In this document: positions 4,493 to 5,360 of the stretch, one piece after another
How positions within the stretch are numbered: position 1 is the first letter of the stretch
Layout: each line of letters starts with the position of its first letter
Assembly (NCBI GenBank): GCA_938048445.1
Contig: CALIVE010000031.1
Location: forward strand, 1-5,360
Source: Minisyncoccota bacterium
Lineage (GTDB): Bacteria > Patescibacteriota > Minisyncoccia > UBA6257 > HR35
Direction of reading: 5' to 3'
Length of the DNA: 5,360 bases
Position numbers and translations under genes: made by a program
Notes under the pieces: generated by a model
Told to the model about the DNA's origin: nothing
The model's input: the letters and a program-made list of their open reading frames with translations, nothing else
Databases searched by the model: none

Positions 4493-5360
4493 ATGAGATT
4501 TCAGGAAAGGGTTCTAAAAATAGTAAAGAATATTCCTGAAGGAAAATTTTTAACCTATAAACAAGTTGCTAAATTAGCAGGTAAGCCAAAAGCGTATCGA
4601 ATTGTTGCTAATATTTTATCTAAAAATAGAAATCCAGACATTCCTTGCCATCGGATTATTAAAAATGATTATACTATTGGTGGATATTTAGGTTCTTATA
4701 AAAATTCATGGAAAAAACTTGCATTACTTTTAAAAGAAGGAGTTATTGCAGTTATGCCAACTGATACGATTTATGGAATTTGTGGAAGTGCGTTAAAGAA
4801 GGAAGTTGTTGAAAGAATTTATAAATTAAGAAAAAGATCCCCTCATAAACCAATGATTATTTTAATTTCAGATTTTGACGATTTGAAAATTTTTGGGGTT
4901 AATGGAGACGCAGACTACCGCAGACTATACGCGGACAATCGCAGACGAGACGTAGACTTCCGCACACTATACGCAGACGAATATAAACAGAACGCAGACT
5001 ATCGCAGACGAGACGCAGGTTTAACCCAGATAACCGCAGACACACAGATAAGCAGAAAAATGGAAATTTTAAGAAAAATTTGGCCTGGAAAAGTTTCAGT
5101 AATTTTAGAAATGAAAAGATATTTTAGAAAATTTGAATATCTTCATCGTGGCACAAAAACTTTGGCTTTTCGATTACCTAAACCAAAATGGTTAAGAAAT
5201 ATTTTAAAAATTTCAGGTCCATTAGTTGCGCCTTCAGCAAATTGGGAAGGTTATGAGCCAGCAAAAACAATTAATGAAGCTAAGAAATATTTTGGAAATA
5301 AAGTTGTTTATTATGATAAGGGAGAAATTAAAGGACAACCATCAACTTTAATCAAACTAA
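4493..5360 (+). CDS. MGMT-type alkyltransferase domain fused to TsaC/Sua5/YrdC domain, with repeat insert, 3'-truncated
   Basis: The reading frame is open from the ATG at 4493 to the window end (289 codons). Residues 1-80 are the DNA-binding domain of O6-alkylguanine-DNA alkyltransferases (PF01035): FLTYKQVAKLAG, the arginine-finger segment YRIVANILSKN, and IPCHRII with acceptor Cys52, then GGYLGS. The N-terminal domain of full-length Ada/Ogt is absent. The Cys argues against an ATL protein, which has Trp or Ala there. From about residue 77 it becomes a YrdC-type domain, which makes threonylcarbamoyl-AMP for tRNA t6A37: GVIAVMPTDTIYGI (83-96), KLRKRSPHKPMIIL, IWPGKVSVIL (196-205), TLAFRLP, PLVAPSANWEG (243-253) and GQPSTLIKL at the window edge. 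A helix around 72-82 appears to serve both domains. Residues 140-188 are a repeat-encoded insert between conserved YrdC segments. Only the last part of the YrdC domain is missing. Both activities are inferred from motifs. Confidence 0.88.
   Translation, partial: MRFQERVLKIVKNIPEGKFLTYKQVAKLAGKPKAYRIVANILSKNRNPDIPCHRIIKNDYTIGGYLGSYKNSWKKLALLLKEGVIAVMPTDTIYGICGSALKKEVVERIYKLRKRSPHKPMIILISDFDDLKIFGVNGDADYRRLYADNRRRDVDFRTLYADEYKQNADYRRRDAGLTQITADTQISRKMEILRKIWPGKVSVILEMKRYFRKFEYLHRGTKTLAFRLPKPKWLRNILKISGPLVAPSANWEGYEPAKTINEAKKYFGNKVVYYDKGEIKGQPSTLIKL
4910..5056 (+). repeat. In-frame array of seven 21-base units built on CGCAGAC
   Basis: CGCAGAC or a close variant starts at 4909, 4919, 4930, 4940, 4951, 4961, 4972, 4993, 5003, 5014, 5025 and 5035, spaced alternately 10 and 11 bases. 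A decayed unit lies near 4983 and a shifted one at 5043. Read in the host frame this gives exactly seven heptads: ADYRRLY, ADNRRRD, VDFRTLY, ADEYKQN, ADYRRRD, AGLTQIT, ADTQISR. G+C is 74 of 147 bases, against 10 of 40 just before (4861-4900) and 12 of 40 just after (5061-5100). A longer 63-base period is also visible (4930-4956 against 4993-5019, 23 of 27 identical). The last two units are a CAGATA variant. The array contains no stop in the host frame. Confidence 0.92.

Noticed and set aside
4910..5056. CRISPR array
   Set aside because: Units are 21 bases with no unique spacers, lie inside a continuous coding frame, and no cas genes are nearby.
4910..5056. Replication-origin iterons
   Set aside because: Direct repeats at helical spacing resemble iterons, but there is no adjacent rep gene, DnaA box or separate AT-rich unwinding region, and the array is inside a gene.
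4493..5360. Pseudogene caused by the repeat insert
   Set aside because: The frame stays open through the insert and all downstream YrdC motifs are preserved, so disruption is not evident.

Overview
This is an AT-rich window (about 30% G+C by eye), densely coding, with intergenic gaps of 31 bases or less. It carries seven genes in three blocks, and both end genes run off the window. The proteins are rich in Lys, Ile, Asn and Phe and use the standard code. No start has a strong Shine-Dalgarno sequence. The gene set (a WbaP-type phosphoglycosyl transferase, GT2 and GT4 enzymes, a short CapA-like protein, MGMT and TsaC) points to a low-GC bacterium with a compact genome. The style recalls Patescibacteria/CPR, but that placement is an inference, not shown by the sequence.

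Block 1 (1-2507, + strand) is the end of a surface-glycan cluster. A 5'-truncated GT2 glycosyltransferase with a TPR-like tail is followed one base later by a GT4 glycosyltransferase. A membrane phosphoglycosyl transferase that would start a lipid-linked glycan overlaps the GT4 gene by 16 bases. Block 2 (2504-3917, - strand) is a CapA-like metallophosphatase-fold gene followed by a Nudix hydrolase gene. The Nudix gene meets block 1 tail to tail with overlapping stop codons. Block 3 (3949-5360, + strand) diverges from block 2 across 31 bases. It holds a small nitroreductase and then an open reading frame fusing an MGMT-type alkyltransferase domain to a TsaC/Sua5/YrdC domain, cut off by the window end.

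The most striking feature is a GC-richer repeat family built on CGCAGAC, spaced alternately 10 and 11 bases (21-base dimers). One array of seven 21-base units (147 bases, 74 G+C) sits in frame inside the YrdC domain of the fusion gene. A shorter piece sits in frame inside the CapA-like gene on the other strand. A 36-base stretch is 32/36 identical between the two loci, with all four differences transitions, yet it is read in different codon phases and so encodes unrelated peptides. This looks like a DNA-level element that spreads into genes and is tolerated as an in-frame peptide insert, comparable in principle to Rickettsia palindromic elements but tandem rather than palindromic.

Apart from glycan assembly in block 1, the genes show no obvious common pathway. 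Blocks 2 and 3 look like housekeeping or accessory genes packed side by side.
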